This document shows, one piece after another, positions 55,965 to 64,000 of a DNA stretch of 64,000 nucleotides; the first letter of the stretch is position 1; each line of letters starts with the position of its first letter. The notes under the pieces were generated by a model. The model worked only from the letters and a program-made list of their open reading frames with translations, was not told the DNA's origin and did not search any database. The DNA comes from an uncultured Clostridia bacterium (GTDB taxonomy: Bacteria; Bacillota; Clostridia; TANB77; CAG-508), in contig CAKPMJ010000004.1 of NCBI GenBank assembly GCA_934167965.1, forward strand, positions 124,001-188,000, read 5' to 3'. The position numbers and the translations under genes are program-made.

Positions 55965-56522
55965 ATGATTCAATTAATTATTATTATAGTTATTTTATAT
56001 TTTATTATAAAGAAAAACACTGGTGAATTTTCAAGATTAATAAACCCTTCTTCATACCTTAATAGAGTTTTACATTCTCAGCAGTTCTCTAATATAAAAC
56101 TTATTTTAAGTACAAGTTCTTTTAATCTTACTACTGCTGATTCACATGGAGAAAATTATTTATTTGCTACTAAAAATAATGGCACTACTTTCAGTTTAAA
56201 TGACATAGAAAGTATTTATGAAAAAGCAAAAAATTTTCATATTCATAATGTTGTTATTTTGACTTCACAAGATACTATTACTTCTACTCCTTTAAGTAGA
56301 AAAATTAGAGAATATGAATTTGAAGTTTGGAATTCTGCTAAAATTAAGAGTCTTCTTGCTAATTCAAATAATTCTTCTTATACTAAATCTGTTTTACGCA
56401 CAAGTAATACTTCTTATGATAAGTGCAAAATTGATAATACTCCTGTTGACCCTATTCAATCTGGTTCTTCTAAGTCTCATTCTTTGTTTACTAATCCTTT
56501 TCAAAGACCAACTAGATTATAA
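55965..56522 (+). CDS. Membrane-anchored protein of unknown function
   Basis: The 185-residue protein has one hydrophobic segment at residues 2-15 (IQLIIIIVILYFII) followed by basic residues, so the rest should be in the cytoplasm. A middle part (LNDIESIYEKAKNFHIHNVVILTS, then TPLSRKIREYEFEVWNSAKI) has the helix-strand order and the IHNVVILTS strand of Mrr-like restriction-endonuclease folds, but the catalytic D-ExK pattern is not evident. The tail is rich in Ser, Asn and Thr. AAAAGGAG precedes the ATG by about 7 bases. It is monocistronic, convergent with rarA, and ends at a strong terminator. I do not recognise the family. Confidence 0.6.
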   Translation: MIQLIIIIVILYFIIKKNTGEFSRLINPSSYLNRVLHSQQFSNIKLILSTSSFNLTTADSHGENYLFATKNNGTTFSLNDIESIYEKAKNFHIHNVVILTSQDTITSTPLSRKIREYEFEVWNSAKIKSLLANSNNSSYTKSVLRTSNTSYDKCKIDNTPVDPIQSGSSKSHSLFTNPFQRPTRL

Positions 56523-56527
56523 ATAAA

Positions 56528-56571
56528 AAATAAAGAATAGATAACTTTTGAAGTTTATCTATTCTTTATTT
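56528..56571. terminator. Strong bidirectional terminator between orphan gene and rarA
   Basis: A 20-bp stem (56528-56547 and 56552-56571; outer 17 bp perfect AT-rich, inner CTT/AAG) ends at a 3-4-nt loop. T runs follow on both strands. It begins 6 bases after the plus-strand stop and ends at the rarA stop. Confidence 0.85.
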
Positions 56572-57813
56572 TTATTCAATATTTTCATCTTTAACAAAAT
56601 ATTTTGTTCCCAACATTTTATCTGGTAAATATTGCTGTTCAACTACATGTCCTGGATAATCATGTGGATATTTGTAGCCATTACTATATCCAAAATTTTT
56701 CATAGCCTCAACAGGAGCATTTCTAATATGCATTGGTATAGTTCCTGTGTCTTTATTTTCCACATCTTCTAATGCCTTATTTATTCCTAAATATGTGGCA
56801 TTAGATTTTTTTGACCTTGCAACATAAACAGCCGCTTCTGATAGAATAATTCTAGCCTCTGGCATACCTACCATTGATACTGCTTGCATAGCTGATGTTG
56901 CAATTACCAAAGCATTAGGATTAGCCAATCCTACATCTTCTGATGCACAAATTACAATTCTTCTTGCTAAAAACATTGGATCTTCCCCACCAGCTAATGC
57001 TCTTGCCAAATAAAATATAACTGCATCTGGATCAGAGCCTCTCATTGATTTTATAAATGCACTAATATTATCATAATGGGTATCTCCATTTTTATCAAAA
57101 ATTACTTTTTTGGCTTGTACACAATTTTTTATTACTTCATCTGTAATATTTATTGCTCCACTTGAATCCATTTCTGTTGTAAGAACTGCTATTTCTAAAG
57201 CATTTAATGCTGTTCTAACATCACCATTGGAAATAGTACTTAATTTCTTCAAAGTACTATCTTCAATATTTATATTATACTCACCCAATCCCTCTTTTTT
57301 TGTTAGTGCCATTTTTAATACTTGATATATATCTTCCTCTTTTAATGGCTCTAGTTTGACTACCATTGAACGAGAAATCAAAGCCTTATTTACTTCAAAG
57401 TATGGATTTTCCGTTGTTGCTCCAATTAGTATTATTGTTCCATTTTCTACATAAGGAAGCAATGCATCTTGTTGTAATTTGTTAAATCTATGTATCTCAT
57501 CTATAAATAAAATTGCTTTTCCTGCTGGATTTATCATAAAGTTTTTTGTTTCTTCTATTACATTTTTTATATCTGCCACTCCTGCTGTTACTGCATTTAT
57601 TTTATAGAATTTATATTTTGTAGTTTCGCTTATTACCTGTGCCAAAGATGTTTTTCCACAACCTGGAGGTCCAAATAGTATCAAACTTGATAATCTATCT
57701 GCTTTTATTGTTCTATATAAAATTTTATCTTTTCCTAAAACATGTTTCTGCCCTACATATTCATCTAGTGCTTTAGGTCTTATTCTATATGCTAGTGGCT
57801 TGTCTGGATCCAT
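56572..57813 (-). CDS. rarA: Replication-associated recombination protein RarA (MgsA)
   Basis: RarA is an AAA+ ATPase that acts at stalled forks. The 413-residue protein has the family start PLAYRIRPKALDEYVGQKHVLG, Walker A FGPPGCGKTSLAQVI at about residues 47-61, Walker B ILFIDEIHRFNKLQQDAL, and sensor ATTENPYFEVNKALISR. The C-terminal tetramer part has SMRGSDPDAVIFYLARALAG, EDPMFLARRIVICASEDVG and YKYPHDYPGHVVEQQYLPD. These match RarA exactly in order. It lies upstream of the bidirectional terminator and 21 bases downstream of queA on the same strand. Confidence 0.96.
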   Translation of the reverse strand: MDPDKPLAYRIRPKALDEYVGQKHVLGKDKILYRTIKADRLSSLILFGPPGCGKTSLAQVISETTKYKFYKINAVTAGVADIKNVIEETKNFMINPAGKAILFIDEIHRFNKLQQDALLPYVENGTIILIGATTENPYFEVNKALISRSMVVKLEPLKEEDIYQVLKMALTKKEGLGEYNINIEDSTLKKLSTISNGDVRTALNALEIAVLTTEMDSSGAINITDEVIKNCVQAKKVIFDKNGDTHYDNISAFIKSMRGSDPDAVIFYLARALAGGEDPMFLARRIVICASEDVGLANPNALVIATSAMQAVSMVGMPEARIILSEAAVYVARSKKSNATYLGINKALEDVENKDTGTIPMHIRNAPVEAMKNFGYSNGYKYPHDYPGHVVEQQYLPDKMLGTKYFVKDENIE

Positions 57814-57834
57814 TTTTATTTTCCTTCTTTCTCA

Positions 57835-58869
57835 TTAAAATATGAACATTGCATCTCCAAAGCTAAAAAATCTATACTTATTTCTTACCGCTTCATTATA
57901 TGCTTTTAAAATAAACTCTCTATCAGCAAAAGCAGAAACAAGCATTAGAAGAGTTGACTTAGGCAAATGAAAATTAGTAATTAAACCATCAATACATTTA
58001 AACTTGTATCCTGGATAAATATAAATTCCTGTATCTGCTTCTATTTCTTTTACTAGACCTGTATTTTCATCTGCTATTGTCTCTAAAACTCTACAAGATG
58101 TTGTGCCTACTGCAATTACTCGTCCACCTGATTTTTTTGTTTCATTTATTTTATCTACATCTTCTTGCTTTATATAAAAATGTTCTGTATGCATTTTATG
58201 TTCTTCTATATTTTCTTCTTTTACTGGTCTAAAAGTTCCTATTCCAACATGTAAAGTTACATTTGCAATTTTTACTCCCTTATCTTCTATTTGTTTTAAA
58301 AGTTCTGGTGTAAAATGTAATCCTGCTGTTGGTGCAGCTGCAGATCCATTATATTTTGCATATACTGTTTGATATCTATCGTTTTCCTTTAATGATTCGT
58401 GTATATATGGTGGAAGTGGCATTAATCCAATTTTATCAAGTATCTCGTTAAATATTCCATCATATTTAAATTCTACTTTTCTTGTTCCACCTTCCATTAC
58501 GTCAAGTATTGTTGCTTCTAATAATCCATCTCCAAATATAACTTTTGCTCCTGGCTTTAATTTATTACCTGGTCTTACAATAGATTCCCATGTATCTCCT
58601 TCTATTTGATTTAACAATACAAATTCTACATTCGCTCCAGTGTCTTTTTTACCATATAACCTTGCCGGAATTACTTTTGTGTTATTTCTAACTAAACAAT
58701 CTCCTGGTTTTAAATAGTCTATTATACTTTTAAATTGTTTATGTTCTATTGTTTTTTTATTTTTATCTAGAACCATTAATCTTGATTCATCTCTTTTTTC
58801 TATTGGTACTTGTGCTATTAGTTCTTCTGGTAGTTTATAGTCAAATTCTTCTAGTTTCAATTTTTTCAT
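57835..58869 (-). CDS. queA: S-adenosylmethionine:tRNA ribosyltransferase-isomerase QueA
   Basis: QueA makes epoxyqueuosine from 7-aminomethyl-deazaguanine in tRNA. The 344-residue length is normal. Motifs are [14 protein letters not shown] near the start, [15 protein letters not shown], the central [28 protein letters not shown], and the C-terminal [16 protein letters not shown] with GDAMFIF. The ATG directly follows AAAGGA; a TTG three codons later is spaced better and would give the usual start fM-K-L-E-E-F-D-Y, so the start may be 58860. The gene precedes rarA. Confidence 0.96.
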   Translation of the reverse strand: MKKLKLEEFDYKLPEELIAQVPIEKRDESRLMVLDKNKKTIEHKQFKSIIDYLKPGDCLVRNNTKVIPARLYGKKDTGANVEFVLLNQIEGDTWESIVRPGNKLKPGAKVIFGDGLLEATILDVMEGGTRKVEFKYDGIFNEILDKIGLMPLPPYIHESLKENDRYQTVYAKYNGSAAAPTAGLHFTPELLKQIEDKGVKIANVTLHVGIGTFRPVKEENIEEHKMHTEHFYIKQEDVDKINETKKSGGRVIAVGTTSCRVLETIADENTGLVKEIEADTGIYIYPGYKFKCIDGLITNFHLPKSTLLMLVSAFADREFILKAYNEAVRNKYRFFSFGDAMFIF

Positions 58870-58922
58870 TCCTTTCTATTCTACTTAATATACTGCTTTG
58901 AATTTCATAATATTTTATGCAA

Positions 58923-59489
58923 TTATATGTTAAATTCTTTCATTCTACTTCCTATATATTTATATTTTTTTAATGGAAAACATAACCTTATTATACCTTC
59001 ATTATCTACAACTAAATAAGCTTTATCTCCATTTTCTATACTGTAATATACTTCAGACATTGTTTCAAATTCTATTCTTTCCACTCCAAAATATAGATAA
59101 TACATATTAGGTGAGTTGTCTCTAGAAGATGTCATCTTTTTATCCCATAATTGTGCTGTCGTTACATTCCAACTATCACTTCTTATCCAATTATATTTTT
59201 CTTTTTCTTTAATGCATAAAAATATAAATACTATAATACAGAAAATACTAATTACTCCCCACGCAATCATTGCATATTTCTTTTCTATATTCTCAAAAGT
59301 GTTATTTAATGTTCTATTGAAAATAATAATTAATACTACCAATATCAATCCAACTATTGCAAATGAAATCCTTTTTATTTTCCTATCATGTTTAGCTTCA
59401 TTAATTATCATTTCATCATTCAACTCTTTAATTTGTTTATAATCACCATTCCTTAAATTATTTGTATGATATATATCCACAACAGCCAA
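58923..59489 (-). CDS. Two-pass membrane protein with C-terminal beta domain
   Basis: The 188-residue protein has a soluble charged N-terminus, helices at about residues 41-59 and 72-92, and a C-terminal domain with alternating strands (TTAQLWDKKM, YYLYFGVERIEFE, YYSIENGDKAYLVVDNEG). This layout resembles DUF3592-like envelope proteins, but I do not claim membership. It lies between the flavoprotein gene and queA, with a 5-base gap to the upstream gene, so it is probably in the same operon. No catalytic residues are visible. Confidence 0.6.
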   Translation of the reverse strand: MAVVDIYHTNNLRNGDYKQIKELNDEMIINEAKHDRKIKRISFAIVGLILVVLIIIFNRTLNNTFENIEKKYAMIAWGVISIFCIIVFIFLCIKEKEKYNWIRSDSWNVTTAQLWDKKMTSSRDNSPNMYYLYFGVERIEFETMSEVYYSIENGDKAYLVVDNEGIIRLCFPLKKYKYIGSRMKEFNI

Positions 59490-59494
59490 CTCCT

Positions 59495-60736
59495 TTACAC
59501 ATTTTTTCCTGCAGCATATCCTGTACTATATGCGATTTGTAGATTAAAACCGCCTGTATAGCTATCTACATCTAGTATTTCCCCTGCAAAATATAATCCA
59601 TTAATTATCTTAGACTCCATTGTTTTAGGATTTACTTCTTTTATATTTATTCCTCCACTCGTAATAATTGCTTCTTCTATTGGTCTAAAATCTTTAATTG
59701 TTAATTCAAAATTTTTTAACAAATTAACTAAATTTCTTCTTTCTTGTTTTGTTATTTCATTTATCTTTTTTTCTGGATTTATTCCTGAAATATCTATTAT
59801 TGTATTTATCATTTTTTGAGGTAATAACTTGTCCAAACTATTTTTAAATTGTTTGTTTTTTAGTTGCTCAAAATCTCTTAAGATTCTCTCATCTAGTTTT
59901 TCAGGTGTTAATGCTGGTTTTAAATCTATATGTAACTTTATTTTTTTGTCTTTTAATAATTGTTCTATGTTTTTATATCTTACTAAATGTGCTGAACCAC
60001 TTAAAATTGTAGGTCCAGATACTCCAAAATGTGTAAATAGCATTTCTCCAAAATCCTCATATATAGTTTTGTTTTCTTCTTTTAGGCTTATTTTTACATT
60101 TCTTAAACTTAATCCTTGCATATTTTGACATATATTTTTTTCATAAGTTACAAGAGGCACAAGTGATGGTTTTATTGTTGTTACAGTGTGTCCTAATTTC
60201 ATTGCTAATTTATATCCATCTCCTGTTGATCCAGTTGATGAATAACTTTCTCCTCCCGTTGCCAAAATTACTTTTTCTGCTTTTATGGTTTCCTTATTTG
60301 TTTTTACACCTACAATTTCATTGTTTTCTACGATTATTTCTTCAACTTTTGAATTATACATTATTTTTACTTTTAGTTCATTTAATTTATTTTTAAAACA
60401 ATTTAATACATCTAAAGACCTATCTGTCACAGGAAATATTCTATTCCCTCTCTCTTCTTTTACTTTTAATCCTTGTTTAGCTAAAAATGCAATTATATCT
60501 TGATTTGTATAATTTTCAAATGCACTATATAAAAACCTTCCATTTCCTGGTGTATTTTTTATAAATTCGCTCATTTCTAATGATGATGTTATATTGCATC
60601 TTCCTTTTCCTGTAATTAATAGTTTTTTTCCTAAGGAATTATTTTTTTCTACTAATATAACTTCATTTCTTTGCTCCGCGGAGGTGATTGCTGCCATCAT
60701 TCCTGCTGGTCCCCCACCTATAACAACTACTCTCAT
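59495..60736 (-). CDS. NAD(P)/FAD-dependent oxidoreductase (HI0933/YhiN family)
   Basis: The 413-residue flavoprotein has the dinucleotide-binding start VVVIGGGPAGMMAAITSAEQ followed by VEKNNSLGKKLLITGKGRCNIT, the signature of the BaiN/HI0933 group. Later parts are VILATGGESYSSTGSTGDGY, FTHFGVSGPTIL and the end GLYFAGEILDVDSYTGGFNLQIAYSTGYAAG (shown in part). I chose the start at 60736, preceded by GAGGAG; the longer frame lacks such a site. One family member in gut Clostridia, BaiN, reduces bile acid intermediates, but most copies have no known substrate. It is in a chain with the PAP2 gene 42 bases upstream. Confidence 0.88.
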   Translation of the reverse strand: MRVVVIGGGPAGMMAAITSAEQRNEVILVEKNNSLGKKLLITGKGRCNITSSLEMSEFIKNTPGNGRFLYSAFENYTNQDIIAFLAKQGLKVKEERGNRIFPVTDRSLDVLNCFKNKLNELKVKIMYNSKVEEIIVENNEIVGVKTNKETIKAEKVILATGGESYSSTGSTGDGYKLAMKLGHTVTTIKPSLVPLVTYEKNICQNMQGLSLRNVKISLKEENKTIYEDFGEMLFTHFGVSGPTILSGSAHLVRYKNIEQLLKDKKIKLHIDLKPALTPEKLDERILRDFEQLKNKQFKNSLDKLLPQKMINTIIDISGINPEKKINEITKQERRNLVNLLKNFELTIKDFRPIEEAIITSGGINIKEVNPKTMESKIINGLYFAGEILDVDSYTGGFNLQIAYSTGYAAGKNV

Positions 60737-60778
60737 AAACTTCTCCTCTATATTATAAAAAGGGGTATGCAAAAATGC

Positions 60779-61222
60779 TTACCCTAATAAACTTCCTGTA
60801 AGTATTCCTATTATAGCTCCAACCCATACTTGAAATGGTGTATGTCCCAATACTTCTACAAGTTTCTCTTGAACTTCAATTCCCGAAAGACCAGGTGTAT
60901 CCACGATCTTATTTAATAAAGTTGCTTGTTTTCCTGCTGCTCTTCTAACACCTGCAGCATCATACATTACTACACATGAGAATGTTAAACATGCTGCAAA
61001 TAATGGCGTATTAAATCCTACATCTTTTCCTACCATTGTAGTTAATGCCATTACTATTGCCGAATGAGAGCTTGGCATTCCTCCTGCACCTAATATACGC
61101 TTAAAATTAAATTTTTTCGTTGTTACTAAATCATAAATCACTTTAAATAATTGTATTCCAAACCATGTTAACAATGGTATATAGACATATTTATTTTGAA
61201 ACATTTGCCAAACGTTTTCCAC
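60779..61222 (-). CDS. Divergent PAP2 family protein
   Basis: The 147-residue protein has about four membrane helices. It carries the divergent PAP2 form GAGGMPSSHSAIVMALTTMVG, with the SSH core, and VVMYDAAGVRRAAGKQA with the conserved Arg. It lacks the first KXXXXXXRP motif of normal PAP2 phosphatases. The family (DUF212) may still act on polyprenyl phosphates, but this is not proven. It lies 13 bases after xseB on the same strand, and the HI0933 gene follows. Confidence 0.85.
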   Translation of the reverse strand: MENVWQMFQNKYVYIPLLTWFGIQLFKVIYDLVTTKKFNFKRILGAGGMPSSHSAIVMALTTMVGKDVGFNTPLFAACLTFSCVVMYDAAGVRRAAGKQATLLNKIVDTPGLSGIEVQEKLVEVLGHTPFQVWVGAIIGILTGSLLG

Positions 61223-61235
61223 TTTTTATCTCCTT

Positions 61236-61457
61236 CTATTCTGTTTTAAATTCTTCCTCTTCTATATTTCCTTCATCATTTAATAATATTGTTATTCTTT
61301 TTTCTGCATTTTCTAATATTTTGCTACATTCTTTAGATATCTTCATTCCTGTTTCAAATTTCTTTACAGATTCATCTAAATTTAAGTCTCCATTTTCTAA
61401 TTCTGTTACTATTTTCTCTAACTCTTCCATTTTTGTTTCAAAGTTTTCTTCTTTCAC
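61236..61457 (-). CDS. xseB: Exodeoxyribonuclease VII small subunit
   Basis: The 73-residue protein has the family pattern NFETKMEELEKIVTELENGD, LNLDESVKKFETGMKISKEC and a helical end with ILENAEKRITILL. It binds several copies to the large subunit XseA and blocks and guides the single-strand exonuclease. xseB usually directly follows xseA; here a 158-residue membrane protein gene of unknown role is between them. The ATG follows AGGAGG by 6 bases. Confidence 0.93.
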   Translation of the reverse strand: MKEENFETKMEELEKIVTELENGDLNLDESVKKFETGMKISKECSKILENAEKRITILLNDEGNIEEEEFKTE

Positions 61458-61489
61458 TTATTTGCCTCCTATTGCAATTTTTGAACAAT

Positions 61490-61966
61490 TTAATACTTTT
61501 CAACAGTCTCTGCACTATTATCTACTTCATAAGTTGATAATTCTTCTGTTGTTTGAGCATCTCTTACTGAAATAATATATAAATCATCTGATACTTGCTC
61601 TTCTACATAATAATATACTGTTTTATCATTTTCTCCCCACTCTTTTTTGACAAGCTCCTTTGCCTTTTCCTCGCCAGTCAATTCGCTTTTTTGTTCTTTT
61701 TTATCTTCTTTTACTTTAGGTTCTTCTGTTTTATTTTCTTGCATTTCAGTATTTTCTTCTTTTTCTGTATTTTCAACCTTTTCTTCTACTTGTTTGTTCT
61801 CTTTTTCTACATTTTCCTGTATCTTATTTTCTACACCATTAGTTTCTGTTATTTCTTTTTCTATCTCAGGTTCCTCATATGGTTTATTTAGGCTTATATA
61901 TATTATTCCTGCTACTAATATTATACATATTATTGTTGATATTATTACAACTTTTTTATTAACCAT
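61490..61966 (-). CDS. Membrane-anchored protein with Glu/Lys-rich linker
   Basis: I start it at ATG 61966 (MVNKKVV), 9 bases after AAGGA. The 158-residue protein has one membrane helix (residues 5-25), an acidic and basic linker with many Glu, Lys, Asn and Thr (residues 35-100), and a small C-terminal domain of about 55 residues (KAKELVKKEWGENDKTVYYY, then YIISVRDAQTTEEL) that looks like a PepSY-type alpha/beta fold. It would lie outside the membrane. It separates xseA from xseB. The function is unknown. Confidence 0.6.
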   Translation of the reverse strand: MVNKKVVIISTIICIILVAGIIYISLNKPYEEPEIEKEITETNGVENKIQENVEKENKQVEEKVENTEKEENTEMQENKTEEPKVKEDKKEQKSELTGEEKAKELVKKEWGENDKTVYYYVEEQVSDDLYIISVRDAQTTEELSTYEVDNSAETVEKY

Positions 61967-61978
61967 TTTCATCATTCC

Positions 61979-63172
61979 TTACATTATTTTGGCATTTTTA
62001 GTACCATCAAAAAATTTAATCTCTACTTCATCATTTTTTTCTAATGATTTACTACTGTTTATTATTTGTCCGTCTTTTTCAGTAAAACAATATCCTCTCA
62101 TTAATGTCTTTAGAGGACTTAAGTTATCAAGTCTTGCAACTTTTTTTGCAAATTCACTTTCACTTTCTTTCCATTTTAATTTTATGCTAGTTTCCATTTC
62201 TTTATTATATTTATCTAATAATTGATAGTTGTTGTTTATGTCTCTTAATGGATCAGTAAAAATTCTTGACGATAAAATCTTATTGTATTGTAATTTCATT
62301 AATTCTAATTTCTTTTTTAAAGATATTCTATATCTTTCTCTATATACATTTATTTTATTTTTTAATTCATATATGTCTGGATTTGCAAGTTCTGCTGCAG
62401 CTGAAGGTGTTGGTGCTCTTAGGTCTGCCACAAAATCTGCTATTGTAAAATCTGTTTCATGTCCCACCGCTGAAATTATTGGAATCTCCGAATCATATAT
62501 TGCTCTTGCAACTATTTCTTCATTAAATGGCCATAAATCTTCTAATGAACCTCCTCCTCTTGCTAAAATAAGTACATCAGCTAAGTTTTTTTCATTCATT
62601 ATTTTTATTCCATTTGCAATTTCTTCAGCAGCTCCCTTTCCTTGTACTGGAACAGGAAACAACCTTATATATGTGTTTGGATTTCTTCTGGTTGAAACAT
62701 TTATTATATCTCTTATAACTGATCCTGTACTTGATGTTAATACACCTATTATATTTGGCTTTAATGGAATCTTCTTTTTATGACTTTCATCAAATAGTCC
62801 TTCTTTTTCTAAGTCTGCTTTTAATTTTTCATAAGCCTCATAAAGATCTCCTATTCCATCTTCTTTCATGGCTTTTACATATATTTGATATATTCCATCT
62901 CTTTCAAATACTGATACACTACCAAAAACCATTACTTTCATTCCATCTTTTGGATTAAAGCCTATCCTTTCAGCATAGCTTTTAAACATTATACATTTTA
63001 TTAAAGATTTATCATCTTTTAATGTAAAATAAAGATGTCCTGTGTAATGGTTTTTAAAATTAGATATCTCACCTTTTACAACTACTGCATTTAATGCTTC
63101 ATCCTCTGCTATCTTTTCTTTGATATATGAATTTAATTCACTTACAGTTACAGATATCGCATCATAGTTCAT
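61979..63172 (-). CDS. xseA: Exodeoxyribonuclease VII large subunit
   Basis: The 397-residue protein has the N-terminal OB-fold ([20 protein letters not shown]), then [19 protein letters not shown], and the catalytic domain with [38 protein letters not shown], and [19 protein letters not shown], followed by [16 protein letters not shown] long coiled coil and a C-terminal beta part ([13 protein letters not shown]) complete it. It degrades single-stranded DNA from both ends. It overlaps nusB by 4 bases. Confidence 0.96.
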   Translation of the reverse strand: MNYDAISVTVSELNSYIKEKIAEDEALNAVVVKGEISNFKNHYTGHLYFTLKDDKSLIKCIMFKSYAERIGFNPKDGMKVMVFGSVSVFERDGIYQIYVKAMKEDGIGDLYEAYEKLKADLEKEGLFDESHKKKIPLKPNIIGVLTSSTGSVIRDIINVSTRRNPNTYIRLFPVPVQGKGAAEEIANGIKIMNEKNLADVLILARGGGSLEDLWPFNEEIVARAIYDSEIPIISAVGHETDFTIADFVADLRAPTPSAAAELANPDIYELKNKINVYRERYRISLKKKLELMKLQYNKILSSRIFTDPLRDINNNYQLLDKYNKEMETSIKLKWKESESEFAKKVARLDNLSPLKTLMRGYCFTEKDGQIINSSKSLEKNDEVEIKFFDGTKNAKIM

Positions 63173-63579
63173 AGTCCAAGCTCCTTTACAGCTTTTGCTA
63201 GAGCTCCATTTATAAATTTTCCTGAACTTTCATCTCCATATTTTTTTGCAAGCTCTATTGCTTCATTTATTTCTGCTTTAAATGGTATTTCTTTATATTT
63301 CATTTCATATACGGCAAGTTTTAATATACTTAGGTTTATTTTAGAGATTCTTTCTATTGTCCATTTTTCTGCTAAAATTGATTTTATTATTTCTACAATT
63401 TCAGCCTCATTTTCTTTTATACCATTAACTGCATCAATAATATATTCTCTTGCTGAATTATCTTCTATTTCATTGTCCTCTAAATACAAATCTATCTTTT
63501 CTTGCAAATCTTCCTTGTTTTGAATTTCTAAACTATATATTAATTGAAATGCCAATTCTCTTATTTCTGTTCTACTCAT
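63169..63579 (-). CDS. nusB: Transcription antitermination protein NusB
   Basis: NusB binds boxA RNA with NusE (S10) and is needed for rRNA transcription. The 136-residue protein has the family start [16 protein letters not shown], then [26 protein letters not shown], and the end [20 protein letters not shown] with [13 protein letters not shown]. It overlaps xseA by 4 bases and follows the DUF2273 gene by 9 bases, the usual order in Clostridia. Confidence 0.96.
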   Translation of the reverse strand: MSRTEIRELAFQLIYSLEIQNKEDLQEKIDLYLEDNEIEDNSAREYIIDAVNGIKENEAEIVEIIKSILAEKWTIERISKINLSILKLAVYEMKYKEIPFKAEINEAIELAKKYGDESSGKFINGALAKAVKELGL

Positions 63580-63588
63580 TTCTTCCCC

Positions 63589-63792
63589 TTAAAATCTATC
63601 TATAAAATTCTTCAATTTTTCTTTTACAAATTCTTTATTTGCTTGTACATAGTTTCCTATTATAGCAAAAACAATAATTACTATTACTGCTACAAAAAAT
63701 TTGTATACCCTTGTCCATATTATTAATATTGCAATAATTACTCCTATTATTGCTCCTCTGTATTTATTCCAAAATTCCTTTAAATTTTCCAT
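63589..63792 (-). CDS. DUF2273 small membrane protein
   Basis: The 67-residue protein has the pattern FWNKYRGAIIGVIIAILII, two short membrane helices, and a basic end. Proteins of this family are encoded with Asp23/Gls24 and act as a membrane partner for it. The gene lies between asp23 and nusB, as is common in Clostridia. A ribosome site AAAGGAAC lies before the ATG. Confidence 0.85.
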   Translation of the reverse strand: MENLKEFWNKYRGAIIGVIIAILIIWTRVYKFFVAVIVIIVFAIIGNYVQANKEFVKEKLKNFIDRF

Positions 63793-63807
63793 AATTTAAG
63801 TTCCTTT

Positions 63808-64000
63808 CTATTCTTTGTTTTCTACCTCTGGAACACTTACAACATTCTTTATTCTTACATTGACTTCTTTTACTTCTAAGTCTGATGTTTTCTTTATTGC
63901 TTCTTTTATTTTATTTTGTACAGCTAAACTTAAGTCTTTTATTACAACATCTTTTAATACTACTAAATTTACTAATACTGATACATTATTTTCTGTATCT
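63808..64000 (-). CDS. Asp23/Gls24 family envelope stress protein, C-terminal part
   Basis: The frame enters from the right window edge and ends with TAG at 63808-63810. About 63 residues are visible: VSVLVNLVVLKDVVIKDLSL, then VQNKIKEAIKKTSDLEVKEVN and VRIKNVVSVPEVENKE. The strand-helix-strand order with VxVxxVxI matches the end of Asp23. The start lies outside the window. The neighbour DUF2273 supports the call. Asp23 forms a layer at the membrane in Staphylococcus and responds to alkaline stress. Confidence 0.85.
   Translation of the reverse strand, partial: DTENNVSVLVNLVVLKDVVIKDLSLAVQNKIKEAIKKTSDLEVKEVNVRIKNVVSVPEVENKE

Overview
The window is AT-rich (roughly 27-30% G+C) and almost entirely coding. 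It comes from a monoderm, endospore-forming member of the Clostridia. The support is spoIIGA-sigE and spoVAC-AD-AE, Gram-positive wall genes (femX, alr, uppP), Asp23/DUF2273 next to nusB, a CIRCE element before groESL, and strong AAGGAGG-type ribosome sites with TTGACA/TATAAT-type promoters. The proteins resemble those of uncultured gut Clostridia; genus cannot be fixed from sequence alone. Most genes are on the minus strand. Plus-strand genes occur only as small islands.

Layout. 1-950: a G+C-richer partial Cys-containing gene and a small membrane protein. 960-6606: an operon of a degenerate HD-like protein, an endonuclease-Q-family protein and DnaE. 6631-11953: a putative wall-anchored protein, ychF and addA. 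11981-13650: an island of three plus-strand orphan membrane proteins, each with its own near-identical promoter and three hairpins between or after them. 13631-18218: uvrC, a P-type metal ATPase and a ROK kinase. 18258-18457: a nested palindromic repeat. 18466-28000: a complete type IV pilus operon (PilMN fusion, PilO, a PilP-like candidate, major pilin, prepilin peptidase, two minor pilins, PilB, PilT, PilC). 28069-30092: spoVA operon followed by a 34-bp perfect palindrome. 30107-37523: spoIIGA-sigE-ftsK/spoIIIE, an unknown coiled-coil protein and a beta-CASP nuclease. 37560-40644: an unknown 575-residue protein, a gene remnant, and an ORF6N/PLD-like regulator with a palindromic operator candidate. 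40724-43322: tmRNA and groESL. 43357-52987: a probable envelope operon (femX, alr, DUF1189, ftsH, GH15, a pilin-like protein with a DGR-like C-terminus, uppP). 53051-55880: a ClpX-like ATPase, a second beta-CASP protein and a decayed upp remnant. 55965-64000: an anchored orphan protein, rarA, queA, a flavoprotein, a divergent PAP2 protein, xseB, xseA, nusB, DUF2273 and asp23 (cut by the window end).

How the genes work together. The pilus cluster is a coherent secretion and motility machine with unusual features: pilins without Glu at position +5 and a peptidase without a recognisable GxGD motif. The spoVA and spoIIGA/sigE genes place sporulation control and dipicolinate transport close to the pilus operon. 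The best candidate for something undescribed is the 44256-45872 protein. It has a class-III-like prepilin leader joined to a C-terminal domain that looks like a hypervariable C-type-lectin target, and its start lies at the end of a GH15 gene. No reverse transcriptase or template repeat is in the window, so the diversification idea is untested.
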